Of a DNA stretch of 64,000 bases, positions 63,775-64,000 are shown in pieces. The notes under the pieces are model-generated. The model was not told where the DNA came from. It was given only the letters and a program-made list of their open reading frames with translations, and did no database searches. This stretch comes from Dermacoccus abyssi (lineage in GTDB: Bacteria > Actinomycetota > Actinomycetes > Actinomycetales > Dermatophilaceae): the NCBI RefSeq assembly GCF_034541975.1, contig NZ_JAVYJM010000001.1. The stretch is one strand, 5' to 3'. Position 1 is the first letter of the stretch. Each line of letters starts with the position of its first letter. Position numbers and translations under genes: made by a program.

Positions 63775-63793
63775 GTAGCTCAAACGAACCGTT
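63775..63793 (+). repeat. Segment repeat copy 3 (right)
   Basis: GTAGCTCAAACGAACCGTT, followed by TTGCTCA. It is the inverse of the left copy at 60824-60844 and lies 77 nt upstream of the HAD start, before a truncated gene. Confidence 0.65.
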
Positions 63794-63861
63794 TTGCTCA
63801 CTCAGACGGCCGACACTCCACCCGTTCGCGAGCCGGCCGACGTACCGTCGAGCACAGGGCA

Positions 63862-64000
63862 GATGAGAAGCGGTTTGAAGTCATCCACGAGCAGAAGAGC
63901 AAGTTTGCAGAGACCGTGCGGGTGCTTCGCGATAACGAGACGGGCGTGTGCTACCTGCAGACCTGGTCGGGAGCCTCTGGAGGCGTGACTCTGCTGGTGG
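63862..64000 (+). CDS. DUF6440 family protein, partial and without a normal start
   Basis: The frame reads DEKRFEVIHEQKSKFAETVR, then LRDNETGVCYLQTWSGASGG and VTLLV at the edge, matching the short DUF6440 family (RFxV...ILVDxETGVxYL...GGxTPLxD). The frame is open back to 63730 but has no ATG, GTG or TTG in that stretch; the ATG at 63863 is in another frame. So the 5' end was probably replaced at the repeat junction (63775-63793), or an unusual start is used. The C-terminus is beyond the window. Confidence 0.5.

Noticed and set aside
60824..63793. Named insertion sequence
   Set aside because: No transposase or DDE motif in any frame; the repeat ends do not match an IS family I can name.
60784..64000. 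Integron-type gene cassette array with attC sites
   Set aside because: Repeats recur between genes, but I find no GTTRRRY core, no paired R/L boxes and no integrase, and one gene is in the opposite orientation.

Overview
The window is a 64 kb piece of a high-G+C actinobacterial chromosome. Codon use, gene content and several conserved neighbourhoods (murI-MBL-rph-rdgB, gatC-gatA-gatB, ligA-metE-like-mnmA-cysteine desulfurase-etfA-etfB, the GlgE pathway) point to a member of the Micrococcales, perhaps Dermacoccaceae or a relative. The genus is inference. It contains no rRNA, phage genes, recognisable transposase or CRISPR array. Three tRNA genes are present: two near-identical tRNA-Lys(CTT) units and tRNA-Leu(TAG). 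Many start codons lie 6-7 nt after a TANNNT-type -10 hexamer, so leaderless transcripts are probably common.

Layout: 1-4.7 kb holds a partial YihY/BrkB membrane protein, the tRNAs, a DUF3618 protein, peroxiredoxin Bcp and two tandem paralogous lipoproteins, the second frameshifted. 4.7-11.1 kb is a housekeeping block: rdgB, rph, an S66 peptidase, a gamma-glutamylcyclotransferase-like protein, an MBL hydrolase, murI, a fumarylacetoacetase-family enzyme and a conserved unknown. 11.1-22.2 kb carries branched-chain amino acid synthesis (ilvE, leuB, ilvD, ilvC, ilvN, ilvB), interrupted by a HAD phosphatase and a frameshifted OafA-type acyltransferase; ilvB is preceded by a leader peptide with consecutive Ile-Leu-Val-Leu codons and an attenuator. 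22.3-25.1 kb has a histidine phosphatase and two class F sortases flanking a small secreted wall-protein candidate. 25.1-38.3 kb continues with gatBAC, a glutaredoxin-like protein, ligA, a MetE-like protein, mnmA, cysteine desulfurase, etfAB, a membrane protein, enoyl-CoA hydratase and a YbjN protein. 38.3-51.7 kb is an alpha-glucan/trehalose locus: glgX, two membrane proteins, glgE, treS, a maltokinase-GlgB reading frame without an internal stop, and pgm. 51.8-60.8 kb has a YbbN-like protein and an acyl-CoA mutase/propionate-type set: mutase large subunit, MeaB GTPase, thiolase and methylmalonyl-CoA epimerase, plus a GNAT, a YqeY protein, an MTH1187 protein and a CxxC-less thioredoxin-reductase homologue.

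The last 3 kb (60.8-64 kb) looks different: base composition is visibly less GC-rich, the genes are unrelated one-offs (GNAT acetyltransferase, haloacetate-dehalogenase-like hydrolase, HAD phosphatase, 5'-truncated DUF6440 gene), and a ~20-bp repeat recurs between them. This is the best candidate for a recently acquired, repeat-bounded segment.

How genes work together: TreS makes maltose from trehalose, maltokinase phosphorylates it, GlgE polymerises maltose-1-phosphate into alpha-glucan, GlgB branches it, GlgX debranches it and Pgm links glucose-1-P to glucose-6-P. EtfAB, enoyl-CoA hydratase, thiolase, mutase, MeaB and epimerase serve acyl-CoA breakdown; two of these promoters carry candidate repressor sites.
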